Shown: positions 4,039 to 10,637 of the stretch, piece after piece | How the letters are laid out: each line of letters begins with the position of its first letter | Numbering within the stretch: the stretch's first letter is position 1 | DNA from: Actinomycetales bacterium | Lineage (GTDB): Bacteria; Actinomycetota; Actinomycetes; Actinomycetales; Beutenbergiaceae | Assembly (NCBI GenBank): GCA_016649925.1 | Contig: JAENWO010000053.1 | Span: 1 to 10,717, forward strand | Length of the DNA: 10,717 nt | Direction: 5' to 3' | Notes under the pieces: model-generated | The model's input: only the letters and a program-made list of their open reading frames with translations | What the model was told of the DNA's origin: nothing | Databases searched by the model: none | Position numbers and translations under genes: made by a program

Positions 4039-6572
4039 TGACACTCTCCCTGCCCGCGGACCCCACCGACGACGACGCCCTGGTCGAGACCTTCACCGAC
4101 TGGGCGGGCTCGCGCGGCCTCACGCTGTACCCGCACCAGGAGGAGGCCCTCCTCGAGATCGTCACCGGCGGCCACGTCATCCTCTCCACGCCGACCGGCT
4201 CGGGGAAGTCGCTCGTGGCGGTCGCCGCGCACTACGTCGCGCTGGCGCGCGGGCAGCGCAGCTACTACACCGCCCCGCTCAAGGCGTTGGTGAGCGAGAA
4301 GTTCTTCGACCTCGTCGACACGTTCGGCGCGGACAACGTCGGCATGATGACCGGCGACTCCGCAATCAACACCGGCGCGCCGATCATCTGCTGCACCGCG
4401 GAGATCCTCGCGAACCAGGCGCTGCGCCTGGGTGAGGCGACGGACGTCGCCCAGGTAGTCATGGACGAGTTCCACTTCTACGCCGACCCGCAGCGTGGCT
4501 GGGCGTGGCAGGTTCCGCTGCTCGAGCTGAGCCGGGCGCAGTTCGTGCTGATGAGCGCCACGCTGGGCGACATGTCCTCCATCGCCGAGGATCTCACGCG
4601 GCGCACCGGCAAGGACGTGGCCGTCATCGCGAACGCCGAGCGGCCGGTCCCGCTGACGTTCACCTACTCCGTGGAGCCGCTGCAGGAGCTGCTGATCGAG
4701 CTGCTCGGCACCCACCGCGCGCCCGTGTACGTCGTGCACTTCACCCAGGCAGCCGCCGTCGAGCGGGCGCAGAGCCTCACGTCGATCCAGGTGGCCACGA
4801 AGGCGCAGAAGGAGGCGATCGCGAAGGCGATCGGCGACTTCTCCTTCGCCCGCGGGTTCGGCTCGACCCTCTCCCGGCTGCTCCGCCACGGCATCGGGGT
4901 GCACCATGCCGGCATGCTGCCGCGCTACCGCCGGCTCGTGGAGCGTCTGACCCAGGCCGGGCTGCTCGGCGTCATCTGCGGCACGGACACCCTCGGTGTG
5001 GGCATCAACGTCCCGATCCGCACCGTGGTGCTCACCGGCCTGACGAAGTACGACGGCGTCCGCTCGCGCCACCTCTCGGCACGCGAGATGCACCAGATCG
5101 CCGGGCGCGCCGGCCGCGCCGGGTTCGACACGGTCGGCGAGGTCATCGTCCAGGCCCCGGACCACGTCATCGAGAACGCCAAGTCCCTGGCCAAGGCCGG
5201 GGACGACGAGCGCAAGCGCCGCAAGATCGTGCGCAAGAAGGCGCCGAGCGGCGTGGTCAACTGGACCGACAAGACGTTCGAGCGGCTGCGCGACTCCGAA
5301 CCCGAGCGCCTCATCTCCCAGTTCCGGGTCTCGCACGCCATGGTGCTCGGGGTGCTCGCCCGCGACGGCGACACCGTCGCCGCGATGACGCGCCTGCTCA
5401 CCGAGAACCACGACGCCCCGACGGACCGCAACCTGCACCTGCGGCGGGCCGTCGCGATCTACCGGTCGCTGCGGGCGGCCGGCATCATCGAGCGCCTGAG
5501 GCAACCGGACGAGCAGGGCCGGCGGATCCGGCTCACCCGGGACATCCCGGCGGACTTCGCACTCAACGCCCCACTCTCCCCGTTCGCGCTCGCCGCCCTG
5601 GAGCTGCTCGAGCCGGAGGACCCGGACTACCCGTTGAACGTCATCTCCGTGATCGAGGCGACCCTGGAGAACCCGCGCCCGCTGCTGATAGCCCAGGAGA
5701 AGGCGGCCCGCGGTGAGGCGATCGGGGCGATGAAGGCGGACGGCCTGGAGTACGAGGAGCGGATGGCCGCACTCGACGACGTGACCTACCCGCGCCCGCT
5801 GGCCGAGCTCCTGCACGCCGCGCTGGCGGAGTACCGCACCCAGAACCCGTGGGTGGACGACTACGAGCTGCGCCCCAAGTCGGTGGTGCGGGAGATGGTC
5901 GAGAGTGCGATGACGTTCTCCGAGCTGATCTCGCGCTACTCCCTCGCCCGCAGCGAGGGCGTCGTGCTGCGCTACCTCAGCGACGCCTACAAGGCGCTGC
6001 GCCAGGTGGTGCCGGCCGAGATGCGCACCGAGGAGCTCACGGACATCATCGAGTGGCTCGGTGAGGCCGTCCGCCAGGTGGACTCCTCCCTGCTCGCCGA
6101 GTGGGAGGCCCTGCAGAGCGGACTCTCACCGACGACGGCGTCCCCCGCCCTGGCCGACGAGACCAGGTTCGGCGGGGACGAGGGTGAGCGCCCCATCACG
6201 GCGAACGAGCGCGCGTTCCGGATCCTCGTGCGCAACGCCCTGTTCCGCCGGGTGGAGCTTGCCTCCCGCGAGGACTACCCCCGTCTGGGCGCGCTCGACG
6301 GCGAGCACGGTTGGGACGCGGAGGTGTGGGCTGACGCCATGGACGGGTACTGGGCCGAGTACAACGATCTCGGCATCTCCGGTGCCGCCCGTTCGGCCGG
6401 CCTGACGGCGATCACGCCCGGGCCCACCTCGTGGGACGTCCTCCAGGTCCTCGACGACCCGGCCGGCGACCGGGACTGGCGCATCCATGCCGTCGTGGAC
6501 CTGCCCGCGAGCGCCGAGCAGGGCGAGGTGGCGCTGCGCATCCTCGACGTCGGACCGGCAACGTCCGCCTGA
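4038..6572 (+). CDS. DEXH-box Ski2-like helicase with DUF3516 C-terminus
   Basis: An 844-residue superfamily 2 helicase of the actinobacterial DUF3516 type. Motifs in order: YPHQ at 31-34, Walker A TPTGSGKS at 51-58, DEFH at 143-146, SAT at 173-175, HHAG near 289-292, GTDTLGVGINVP at 315-326 and QIAGRAGRAGFD at 353-364. Residues from about 400 to the end match the long DUF3516 region, which carries no motif I can assign a reaction to. It probably unwinds RNA or DNA with ATP; the cellular substrate is not known to me. The start at 4038 follows GGAGG by only 2 nt, which is unusually close. An in-frame ATG at 4008 would add 10 residues but lacks a ribosome binding site. It has no cotranscribed neighbour except the repeat region upstream. 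Confidence 0.93.
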   Translation: MTLSLPADPTDDDALVETFTDWAGSRGLTLYPHQEEALLEIVTGGHVILSTPTGSGKSLVAVAAHYVALARGQRSYYTAPLKALVSEKFFDLVDTFGADNVGMMTGDSAINTGAPIICCTAEILANQALRLGEATDVAQVVMDEFHFYADPQRGWAWQVPLLELSRAQFVLMSATLGDMSSIAEDLTRRTGKDVAVIANAERPVPLTFTYSVEPLQELLIELLGTHRAPVYVVHFTQAAAVERAQSLTSIQVATKAQKEAIAKAIGDFSFARGFGSTLSRLLRHGIGVHHAGMLPRYRRLVERLTQAGLLGVICGTDTLGVGINVPIRTVVLTGLTKYDGVRSRHLSAREMHQIAGRAGRAGFDTVGEVIVQAPDHVIENAKSLAKAGDDERKRRKIVRKKAPSGVVNWTDKTFERLRDSEPERLISQFRVSHAMVLGVLARDGDTVAAMTRLLTENHDAPTDRNLHLRRAVAIYRSLRAAGIIERLRQPDEQGRRIRLTRDIPADFALNAPLSPFALAALELLEPEDPDYPLNVISVIEATLENPRPLLIAQEKAARGEAIGAMKADGLEYEERMAALDDVTYPRPLAELLHAALAEYRTQNPWVDDYELRPKSVVREMVESAMTFSELISRYSLARSEGVVLRYLSDAYKALRQVVPAEMRTEELTDIIEWLGEAVRQVDSSLLAEWEALQSGLSPTTASPALADETRFGGDEGERPITANERAFRILVRNALFRRVELASREDYPRLGALDGEHGWDAEVWADAMDGYWAEYNDLGISGAARSAGLTAITPGPTSWDVLQVLDDPAGDRDWRIHAVVDLPASAEQGEVALRILDVGPATSA

Positions 6573-6584
6573 TCTGAAGGACGC

Positions 6585-6643
6585 TGCCCCTGCGCGGCCC
6601 CCCCCGGGATCGGCCACGGCCGCTCGTCAGCGCGGCAGGGGCA
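6585..6643. terminator. Long-range inverted repeat after the helicase gene
   Basis: TGCCCCTGC (6585-6593) pairs exactly with GCAGGGGCA (6635-6643), 13 bp past the helicase stop. The loop is long (41 nt) and GC-rich, with a smaller internal CGGCC/GGCCG pairing. No T-tract follows. It could be a terminator or an mRNA 3' stabilising fold; the evidence is only the pairing. Confidence 0.35.
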
Positions 6644-6691
6644 CCACGTGGACCTGTCATTCCCCAGGTGCCGGGCGAGGCTGCACCATGT

Positions 6692-6714
6692 GCCCGCACC
6701 CGAACGGTGCGGGC
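6692..6714. terminator. Strong 9 bp hairpin in the helicase/DUF2510 intergenic region
   Basis: GCCCGCACC (6692-6700) and GGTGCGGGC (6706-6714) form a perfect GC-rich stem with a 5 nt loop, CGAAC. No T-tract follows, as is common for actinobacterial terminators. It separates the helicase from the promoter of the next gene. The remainder of the 242 bp gap (6573-6814) holds only the upstream inverted repeat and the -10 at 6803. Confidence 0.45.
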
Positions 6715-6802
6715 CACAACCTCGGCGGCCGGCACCGTCCGGATGGACAGTTCTGCCCGTTGTGCACGCCCGCCCGGGGGCTCGAGGGAAAGGTCCGCCG
6801 TC

Positions 6803-6808
6803 TACCAT
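6803..6808 (+). promoter_or_regulatory. -10 element for a leaderless DUF2510 gene
   Basis: TACCAT fits the TANNNT -10 pattern and lies 6 bp before the GTG at 6815, so transcription should begin at the start codon. No Shine-Dalgarno sequence is present. No clear -35 is visible. Confidence 0.45.
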
Positions 6809-6814
6809 GGCACG

Positions 6815-7930
6815 GTGAGCGAGAAGGAAGCGGGCTGGTACCCGGACCCCGAGGGTGAGAACCGGCAGCGGTTCTGGGACGGCGACCGGTGGACCGAGTA
6901 CTACACCCCGCTCGCGCCCACGCGCCAGGAGATCCACGGCGCGCAGACGGCCACCGCGGACTACCCCTACCTCGTCGACGCCCACGCCGGCGCGCACCAC
7001 GGCGTCATGGTCACGCCCGGCACGCCGAGCTCCGGCTGGCCCTCCCCGACCGGGTTGGGCCCTGCGGCCGCCGGTGGCTCGAAGGAGACGAAGGTCTTCA
7101 CCGCGGGCCGCCAGCGCAGCCCCGCCGGCGTCGTGGCCATGGTCATCGCCTCGCTCCTGATCGTCGGGCTCGTGGGCGCGCTCGGCTGGTGGCTCGCCAC
7201 CGGTGGAGGAGACCCGAACCCCGGGCCCACCGGACCCACCGTGGGCCCCACCGGCACCGGGACGTCGACCCCGACGCCGGGCACCACCACCACGGGCGAG
7301 GTGGACCTCCCCGGCTCGGTGGACGCCCAGGTCCCCGCAGCCGGCAGCTGGGTGGGGAACCTGACGCTGGACGAGGACACCACGCTCGTCCTCGACGCCC
7401 GGTCCGCCGACGCGACGCTCGACCTCAAGATCGACGTGCTGGACGCGTCGGGGTCCTCCGTCACGGCGAACGACGACCGGGGTCGCGACCTCCAGGTCCT
7501 CGGTGGGATCTCCCTCGACCCGGTGGTGCTCGCTCCCCTACCGGCCGGTGACTACCAGGTGGTCGTCACCGAGGTCGAGGGCGCCGAGACGGATTTCACC
7601 CTCAGCTCGTCCGTGGTCCAGGAGGAGCTCCCGTTCGGAGAGACGACCACGGTGCAGCTCGAGGAGGGCGTGCCCTGGGTCGGCGTCGTGGACCTTCCCG
7701 CCGCGGGCCGCTACACCTTCGACGTCCGCGACCTCGGTGACGGCGACCCGGCGATCATCACCCGGGGCCCGAGCGGCAAGCTGCTCGTCCAGGACGACCG
7801 CGACTACGCCGGGGACGACTACGACCCCCTGTTGGAGGAGACGTTCGAGGCCGGTACGCAGGTCGTGATCATCGCGGATTGGGACTCGGCCGCCACCACC
7901 GTCACGATCTCCGTGACCGAGACGCCGTAG
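6815..7930 (+). CDS. Membrane-anchored DUF2510 protein with two beta-rich outer domains
   Basis: A 371-residue protein in four parts. Residues 6-31 (AGWYPDPEG...RFWDGDRWTEYYTP) are a DUF2510 motif, a short Trp-rich domain common in actinobacterial membrane proteins. Residues about 104-128 form one membrane helix. Residues 131-160 are a Pro/Thr/Gly linker. The rest has two related segments (about 165-268 and 272-370), each with a DDR motif (ANDDRGRD near 219-225; QDDRDYAG near 326-333) and a PAGDY/EAGTQ turn before a beta strand, resembling pre-peptidase C-terminal (PPC-like) domains. With DUF2510 inside and the acidic tail outside, a cell-surface binding or sensing role is plausible but not shown. 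The GTG start at 6815 is fixed by the leaderless -10 and by DUF2510 following at once. Confidence 0.85.
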   Translation: MSEKEAGWYPDPEGENRQRFWDGDRWTEYYTPLAPTRQEIHGAQTATADYPYLVDAHAGAHHGVMVTPGTPSSGWPSPTGLGPAAAGGSKETKVFTAGRQRSPAGVVAMVIASLLIVGLVGALGWWLATGGGDPNPGPTGPTVGPTGTGTSTPTPGTTTTGEVDLPGSVDAQVPAAGSWVGNLTLDEDTTLVLDARSADATLDLKIDVLDASGSSVTANDDRGRDLQVLGGISLDPVVLAPLPAGDYQVVVTEVEGAETDFTLSSSVVQEELPFGETTTVQLEEGVPWVGVVDLPAAGRYTFDVRDLGDGDPAIITRGPSGKLLVQDDRDYAGDDYDPLLEETFEAGTQVVIIADWDSAATTVTISVTETP

Positions 7931-7942
7931 AGCACCGGCCCG

Positions 7943-8320
7943 ATGGTGAAGAAGCGGGCGGACCGCGCGCCCCGGACGCCGGCCACGTCGGCTCCGACCC
8001 GTGCCGGCATCGCGTTCACCGCGCACACCTACAGCCACGACCCCGGCTCGGACCTCGGGTACGAACCTGGAGGCCGCGACGGCGCTCGGGCGGCCGAGCA
8101 CGTCTTCAAGGCGCTCGTCGTGCACGTCGAGGGCCCGTGCTCCCCGGGGCTCGCCGTCGGCGTCTTACCGGTTGGTGGGCAACCCCGACCTCAAGGCGAT
8201 CGCCCAGGCGCTGGGCAGCAAGCGGGCGGCAAGCGGGCGGCAAGCGGGCGGCAAGCGGGCGGCAAGCGGGCAGCGACGGCGGACGGCGACGGCGGACGGT
8301 ACGCGCCGATCGCCCGGTAG
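7943..8320 (+). pseudogene. ybaK: Decayed YbaK/EbsC-type Cys-tRNA(Pro) deacylase gene
   Basis: Fragments of a YbaK/EbsC protein, which hydrolyses mischarged Cys-tRNA(Pro), appear in order but in different frames. Frame A gives TPATSAPTRAGIAFTAHTYSHDPGSDLGY (starting at 7943; only part quoted in key residues), frame B LEAATALGRP, frame A again EHVFKALVVHVEG, then frame B VGNPDLKAIAQALGSKRAA. This implies single-base indels near 8062-8068, 8094-8097 and 8163-8170. The conserved Lys of the FKALVV segment remains. The middle and C-terminal half, normally about 80 residues, is missing. In its place are an 11 bp array and a 13 bp duplication, followed by a family-typical ending YAPIAR and a stop. 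It begins 12 bp after the DUF2510 gene and converges with the yccF-like gene. It is almost certainly non-functional. Confidence 0.8.
8221..8298. repeat. 11 bp tandem array and 13 bp duplication inside the ybaK remnant
   Basis: AGCGGGCGGCA is repeated at 8221, 8232, 8243 and 8254, with a partial fifth copy from 8265. It is followed by two copies of GCGACGGCGGACG at 8273-8285 and 8286-8298. Because 11 and 13 are not multiples of three, each copy shifts the frame. The array occupies the place where the conserved middle of YbaK should be. Confidence 0.9.
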
Positions 8321-8326
8321 CCGCCC

Positions 8327-8716
8327 TCAGGACGCGAACGGCTCGTGCGTGGTGACGATCTCGCGGCCCATCGGCGTCAGGGAGATCGGGATGAGCTTGA
8401 GGTTGGCGATCCCCATCGGGATACCGATGATCGAGACGAACAACGGGATCGCCGTGACGACGTGCCCGATAGCGAGCCACCAGCCGGCCACGACGAACCA
8501 GATGACGTTCCCGATCGAGGAGCCGACGCCCGCGTCGCCGCGACGGACGACCGTTCGCCCGAACGGCCAGAGCACGTAGTTCGCGATCCGGAACGACGCG
8601 ATCCCGAACGGGATGGTGACGATCAGCACGCAGCTGATGACCCCCGCGACGGCGTAGCCGACGGCGAGCCAGAAGCCCGCGAAGACGAGCCAGATGACGT
8701 TGAGGATGGTGCGCAC
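8327..8716 (-). CDS. YccF-type small integral membrane protein
   Basis: A 129-residue protein with two tandem YccF-type units. Unit one is about 3-57 (RTILNVIWLVFAGFWLAVGY...PFGIASFRIANYVLWPFGR in outline). Unit two is about 67-121 (IGNVIWFVVAGWWLAIGH...IIGIPMGIANLKLIPISLTPMGR in outline). Each unit has a NVIW-x-V-x-AGxWLA membrane helix, a second hydrophobic stretch ending IPxGIA, and a PxGR end, predicting about four membrane segments. The biochemical function of the family is unknown. The start is the GTG at 8716: GGGAG lies 8-9 nt upstream and homologues begin at RTxLN. It converges with the ybaK remnant and is divergent from the pentapeptide gene, 59 bp away. Confidence 0.9.
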   Translation of the reverse strand: MRTILNVIWLVFAGFWLAVGYAVAGVISCVLIVTIPFGIASFRIANYVLWPFGRTVVRRGDAGVGSSIGNVIWFVVAGWWLAIGHVVTAIPLFVSIIGIPMGIANLKLIPISLTPMGREIVTTHEPFAS

Positions 8717-8761
8717 ACCGCCATTCTCCCATCGCCCGGACCGGCGGACGGCCACCCTGCG

Positions 8762-8767
8762 TAGGCT
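8762..8767 (+). promoter_or_regulatory. -10 element for the pentapeptide-repeat gene
   Basis: TAGGCT lies 8 bp before the ATG at 8776, with no ribosome binding site in between. This is the typical layout of a leaderless actinobacterial gene. No clear -35 is seen. Confidence 0.4.
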
Positions 8768-8775
8768 CGGCTCCC

Positions 8776-9387
8776 ATGGACCTGACCCTCGAGGAGCTGC
8801 GCGGTGCCACCGAGTCCGGCCTCGACCTGACGGGGGCGGTCTGGGCCGGCGGCGAGCTCGACGAGCTCGACCTGGACTCCTCCTCCCTGCGTCGCCTGCG
8901 GGGCGCCGAGGGGCTCTGGGAGCGCTGCAGCTTCACCGGGTGCGCCCTCGACGGCGCCGACCTCGCCGGCCTGCGGACGCGCGACTGCTCCCTCGTCCGC
9001 ACCACGCTCGACGGCGCACGCCTGGTCGGGTCCGGATGGCTGCGGTCCCGATGGCGCGAGGTCAGCGCCCAGGACCTGCAGGCTGACCTCATCTCCGCGC
9101 ACTCCTCCTCCTGGACGGACGTCACCATCCGCTCCTCGAGGCTGCGCCAGGCCGACTTCTCCGACGCGCGTCTGCTGCGGGTCGCGTTCGTGGACTGCGA
9201 CCTGACCGAGGCGCGGTTCGCCGGGGTCCGGGCGCAGCAGGTGACGTTCGACGGCTGCACGCTCGCCGGGATCACCGGCGTCGAGGGCCTGCGGGGCGCG
9301 TCGCTGGCCTGGTCCGACGCCGCCAGTGTGCTCCCGGCAATCGCCGCCCACCTCGGGATCCGCCTGCACGACGACGCCGGTCGGTAG
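8776..9387 (+). CDS. Pentapeptide-repeat protein
   Basis: A 203-residue protein with successive five-residue units of the A(D/N)LXX type that fold into a right-handed quadrilateral beta-helix. Examples are GLDLTGAVWAG (15-25), CSFTGCALDGADLAGL (51-66), TTLDGARLVGS (76-86), QADFSDARLLRVAFVDCDLTEARF (in part, 125-148) and VTFDGCTLAGI (156-166). The repeats are degenerate and Cys is common at the central positions. The final 25 residues leave the repeat pattern and form an Ala-rich end. Some pentapeptide proteins mimic DNA and protect gyrase (MfpA, Qnr), but this one shows no feature that proves such a role. It has no ribosome binding site and is probably leaderless. yggS begins 10 bp after its stop. 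Confidence 0.88.
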   Translation: MDLTLEELRGATESGLDLTGAVWAGGELDELDLDSSSLRRLRGAEGLWERCSFTGCALDGADLAGLRTRDCSLVRTTLDGARLVGSGWLRSRWREVSAQDLQADLISAHSSSWTDVTIRSSRLRQADFSDARLLRVAFVDCDLTEARFAGVRAQQVTFDGCTLAGITGVEGLRGASLAWSDAASVLPAIAAHLGIRLHDDAGR

Positions 9388-9390
9388 GGT
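9385..9390 (+). promoter_or_regulatory. -10 element for yggS, overlapping the upstream stop codon
   Basis: TAGGGT begins with the TAG stop of the pentapeptide gene and lies 7 bp before the GTG of yggS. No ribosome binding site is present in the 10 bp gap. It may give yggS its own leaderless transcript in addition to read-through. Confidence 0.35.
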
Positions 9391-9397
9391 CTGGCGC

Positions 9398-10099
9398 GTG
9401 AGGGATCTGGTGGTCGAACGGCTCGCGGCGGTGCGCGAGCGCATCGCGAACGCCGCCGGCGCCGTCGGGCGCGATCCCGGGGGGGTCGCTCTGCTGCTCG
9501 CAGTCAAGCGTGTCGACGCCGAACGGATCCGCTCGGCCATCGGCGCCGGAGCGAGTCTCGTGGGTCAGAACCGGGCGCAGGAGCTGGCCGCGACCGAACC
9601 CCTGCTCGCGGACCTGCCGCACGAGACGCACTTCATCGGGCACCTGCAGTCGAACAAGGTGTCATCGGTGCTGCGCTGGGCGAAGTGCGTGCAGACCGTC
9701 GACTCCGCCGACCTCGCCCAGCGGCTGGACCGGGCGGCCGAGGCGCGGGGCGGTCAGCTGGACGTCCTGGTCCAGGTGAACACCTCGGGCGAGGTGAGCA
9801 AGTCCGGCGTCACCCCCGAGGAGGCAGCGGGTCTGGCGCACGTCGTCGGCGCGCTGGAACACCTCCGCCTACGGGGGTTCATGACGATCGGCGCGAACTC
9901 GTCCGTGGACGAGGTGGTGCGGAGCTCGTACGAGCACCTCACCGCCGTGCGGGACGCCGTCGTCGGCTCCGGGCGCCCCGGGACGCAGGACGCGCGCGAG
10001 CTGTCGATGGGGATGAGCCGCGACCTCGAGGTCGCGATCGCGGCCGGGGCGACGATGGTCCGGGTGGGCTCGGCGGTCTTCGGCGAGCGGCCCGCCTGA
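9398..10099 (+). CDS. yggS: PLP-binding homeostasis protein YggS/PLPBP
   Basis: A 233-residue protein of the YggS/PROSC family, a fold-type III PLP-binding protein that buffers pyridoxal phosphate and affects amino acid metabolism. It is usually considered to lack enzyme activity. Visible family signatures: LLLAVKRVDAERI with the probable PLP lysine Lys37, GQNRAQEL (usual GENxxQE, here Glu to Gln), HFIGHLQSNK, VQVNTSGEVSKSG and the C-terminal phosphate-binding SMGMSRDLEVAIAAGATMVRVGSAVFG (in part). The length is normal. The GTG at 9398 is chosen because it follows a -10-like TAGGGT by 7 bp and gives the usual N-terminal helix (VVERLAAVRERI). In many actinobacteria yggS lies in the cell-division cluster near ftsZ/sepF; here it does not. 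Confidence 0.93.
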   Translation: MRDLVVERLAAVRERIANAAGAVGRDPGGVALLLAVKRVDAERIRSAIGAGASLVGQNRAQELAATEPLLADLPHETHFIGHLQSNKVSSVLRWAKCVQTVDSADLAQRLDRAAEARGGQLDVLVQVNTSGEVSKSGVTPEEAAGLAHVVGALEHLRLRGFMTIGANSSVDEVVRSSYEHLTAVRDAVVGSGRPGTQDARELSMGMSRDLEVAIAAGATMVRVGSAVFGERPA

Positions 10100-10114
10100 G
10101 CCCGCGAGGAGAGC

Positions 10115-10140
10115 GGGAATACTCCTCCGGGATACCTGTT
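10115..10140 (+). promoter_or_regulatory. SigR/SigH-like oxidative-stress promoter of the thioredoxin gene
   Basis: GGGAAT (10115-10120) and GTT (10138-10140) are separated by 17 bp, close to the GGAAT-N18-GTT consensus of Streptomyces SigR and the GGGAAYA-type -35 of mycobacterial SigH. Those disulfide-stress sigma factors control thioredoxin genes. The gene start is 33 bp downstream. The spacing is about one base shorter than ideal. Confidence 0.55.
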
Positions 10141-10173
10141 GCATTTCGTGGACACCCCCGGACAAGGAGAGAC

Positions 10174-10542
10174 ATGGCCACCATCGACATCACCGCAGGC
10201 ACGTTCGAGGACACGATCACGACGAACGACATCGTCCTGGTCGACTTCTGGGCCTCGTGGTGCGGGCCGTGCCGTCAGTTCGGACCGGTCTTCGAGAAGG
10301 CCTCGGCCGAGCACACGGACATCACGTTCGCGAAGGTCGACACGGAGGCGGAGCAGGACCTCGCCGCCCGGGCCGGCATCACCTCGATCCCCACGCTGAT
10401 GGTGTTCCGCGACCGCATCCTCGTCTTCGCCCAGCCGGGCGCGCTGCCGGCCGCGTCGCTGGAGCGGCTGCTCGAGGACGTCAAGCGCCTCGACATGGAC
10501 GAGGTACGGGCGACCGTCGAGGAGCAGGCCGCAGAGGTCTGA
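10174..10542 (+). CDS. trxA: Thioredoxin
   Basis: A 122-residue cytosolic thioredoxin that reduces protein disulfides. The active site is WCGPC (Cys30, Cys33) in VDFWASWCGPCRQFGPVF, and the cis-proline loop is TSIPTLMVF with Pro73. FAKVDTEAEQDLAARAGI matches the central strand and helix. A tail of about 12 residues (MDEVRATVEEQAAEV) extends beyond the usual core; the QPGALP segment replaces the more common VGAxP. The start has a strong AAGGAG a few bases upstream. The gene sits 74 bp after yggS with its own SigR/SigH-like promoter, so induction by disulfide stress is likely. Thioredoxin can serve as reductant for LMW-type arsenate reductases, but no link to the distant arsC is shown. Confidence 0.95.
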   Translation: MATIDITAGTFEDTITTNDIVLVDFWASWCGPCRQFGPVFEKASAEHTDITFAKVDTEAEQDLAARAGITSIPTLMVFRDRILVFAQPGALPAASLERLLEDVKRLDMDEVRATVEEQAAEV

Positions 10543-10637
10543 CCGGTTCTACCCAGTCCGACCTGACGGCCCAGGACCGCGGACTCATCGTCACCGCTGA
10601 CGTGCGGCTCTACGACGATCGCGGGCTGCCCGGGTGA
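10542..10637 (+). pseudogene. vapB: 3' remnant of a VapB-type antitoxin gene
   Basis: A frame ending in LYDDRGLPG and TGA (10635-10637) resembles the C-terminal end (YDxxGLP) of Rv0623-type VapB antitoxins. Its stop overlaps the GTG of the toxin-like frame, as in intact vapBC pairs. Only about 30 residues are available after the thioredoxin stop, far short of the usual 70-85, and the N-terminal DNA-binding part is not recognisable. Probably a truncated relic. Confidence 0.4.

Noticed and set aside
4505..5716. A long alternative frame inside the helicase gene
   Set aside because: Its Arg/Pro/Ala-rich composition is typical of a shifted frame, and the helicase frame has every expected motif.
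3600..5816. A 738-codon open frame on the minus strand
   Set aside because: It lies antisense to arsC and the helicase, has no recognisable domain, and is a mirror of strongly coding high-GC DNA.
6688..6858. A small frame beginning MCPHP with a later CPLC, resembling a zinc ribbon
   Set aside because: Its 5' part is the perfect hairpin at 6692-6714 and its 3' part overlaps the DUF2510 gene; no ribosome binding site.
8221..8271. Array resembling a repeat locus such as CRISPR
   Set aside because: The 11 bp units are directly adjacent with no spacers, so this is simple tandem duplication.
8776..9387. Gyrase-protecting (Qnr/MfpA-like) quinolone resistance gene
   Set aside because: The repeats are too degenerate and nothing in the sequence or neighbours supports this specific role.
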